The notes under the pieces were generated by a model. That model saw only the letters and a program-made list of their open reading frames with translations, was not told the DNA's origin and made no database searches. From Bordetella flabilis (GTDB taxonomy: Bacteria; Pseudomonadota; Gammaproteobacteria; Burkholderiales; Burkholderiaceae_B): a DNA stretch of 64,000 bases. The DNA is taken from positions 2,666,001 to 2,730,000 of the forward strand of contig NZ_CP016172.1 of assembly GCF_001676725.1 (NCBI RefSeq), written 5' to 3'. Below are positions 63,791 to 64,000 of this stretch, in pieces (position 1 is the first letter of the stretch; every line of letters begins with the position of its first letter). The position numbers were made by a program, and so were the translations under genes.

Positions 63791-64000
63791 TCATTCAGGC
63801 TCGATGCCGGCCTGCTTGATGATGGTCTGCCACTTTTTGGATTCTGACTTCTGGAAGGCGGCCAGTTCGGCGGGCGTGGAAGTCGACGGCTCCGTGCCGG
63901 TGGATCCATAGAACTGTTTGGCGGCCGCGCCGGTGGTCGCCTTGACCAGCAGTTCGTTCAAACGCTTGACGACATTGTCGGGCGTGCCGGCCGGCGCATA
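63791..64000 (-). CDS. Bug-type solute receptor 3, C-terminal fragment
   Basis: The last 69 codons of a gene that continues past the window. The reverse strand reads YAPAGTPDNVVKRLNELL, then TTGAAAKQFYGSTGTEP, KSESKKWQTIIKQAG and ends IEPE. The APAGTP motif and the W..I.K.AG.. ending are those of TctC/Bug receptors. Confidence 0.85.
   Translation of the reverse strand, partial: YAPAGTPDNVVKRLNELLVKATTGAAAKQFYGSTGTEPSTSTPAELAAFQKSESKKWQTIIKQAGIEPE

Overview
The window is a GC-rich bacterial chromosome segment that looks like the Bordetella/Achromobacter branch of the Alcaligenaceae (Betaproteobacteria). Reasons: a complete heme locus in the order hurI-hurR-bhuRSTUV, three Bug-type (tripartite tricarboxylate) solute receptors, and betaproteobacterial house-keeping order (ygfZ/mltG/tmk/holB/tatD; spoT-rpoZ-gmk; yicC/rph; rdgB-hemW; glnA-ntrB-ntrC). 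I saw no rRNA, tRNA, insertion sequence, phage gene or CRISPR array. The species call is inference.

Layout. 1-7055: the start of an exported protein, proC, ygfZ, then mltG-tmk-holB-tatD, and an exported ankyrin protein ending in a clear terminator. 7122-13785: a winged-helix regulator, a full-length 5-oxoprolinase and a polar amino-acid ABC importer, together a plausible pyroglutamate/glutamate uptake and use module. 13971-17187 (minus): spoT, rpoZ, gmk. 17457-22820: an SDR, an NlpC/P60 peptidase, a ZnuD-like TonB receptor with a small His/Cys protein, and a bestrophin. 22861-29470: a catabolic operon behind a strong sigma70 promoter with operator-like half-sites; it encodes an SDR, a DUF35 protein, a thiolase-like lyase, CoA-transferase A and B, a Bug receptor and a fumarase/PurB-superfamily lyase. 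29618-37929: Fur-box-like site, hurI, hurR and bhuRSTUV for heme uptake. 37935-43391: a MoxR/DUF58/VWA (Bat-like) cluster with a trypsin-like protease and two paralogous VWA proteins in opposite orientation. 43531-50912: yicC, rph, a chemoreceptor, an EAL-CBS-GGDEF protein, rdgB, hemW. 50935-55091: NtrC sites, a sigma54 promoter, glnA, ntrB, ntrC. 55102-58946: LysR regulator, divergent pirin pair, Bug receptor. 59079-64000: Fur-box-controlled FbpABC-type iron importer, ferredoxin-NADP reductase, and the tail of another Bug receptor.

How it fits together. Metal supply is a theme: heme uptake, ferric-ion ABC import and a probable zinc receptor. Nitrogen is another: glnA-ntrBC, pyroglutamate use, proline synthesis. 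The least explained part is the 22.9-29.5 kb catabolic operon, whose DUF35/thiolase-like pair resembles side-chain aldolases (ChsH2/Ltp2) rather than ordinary thiolases. It lies in a roughly 26-kb stretch that separates gmk from yicC, genes that lie close together in many proteobacteria.
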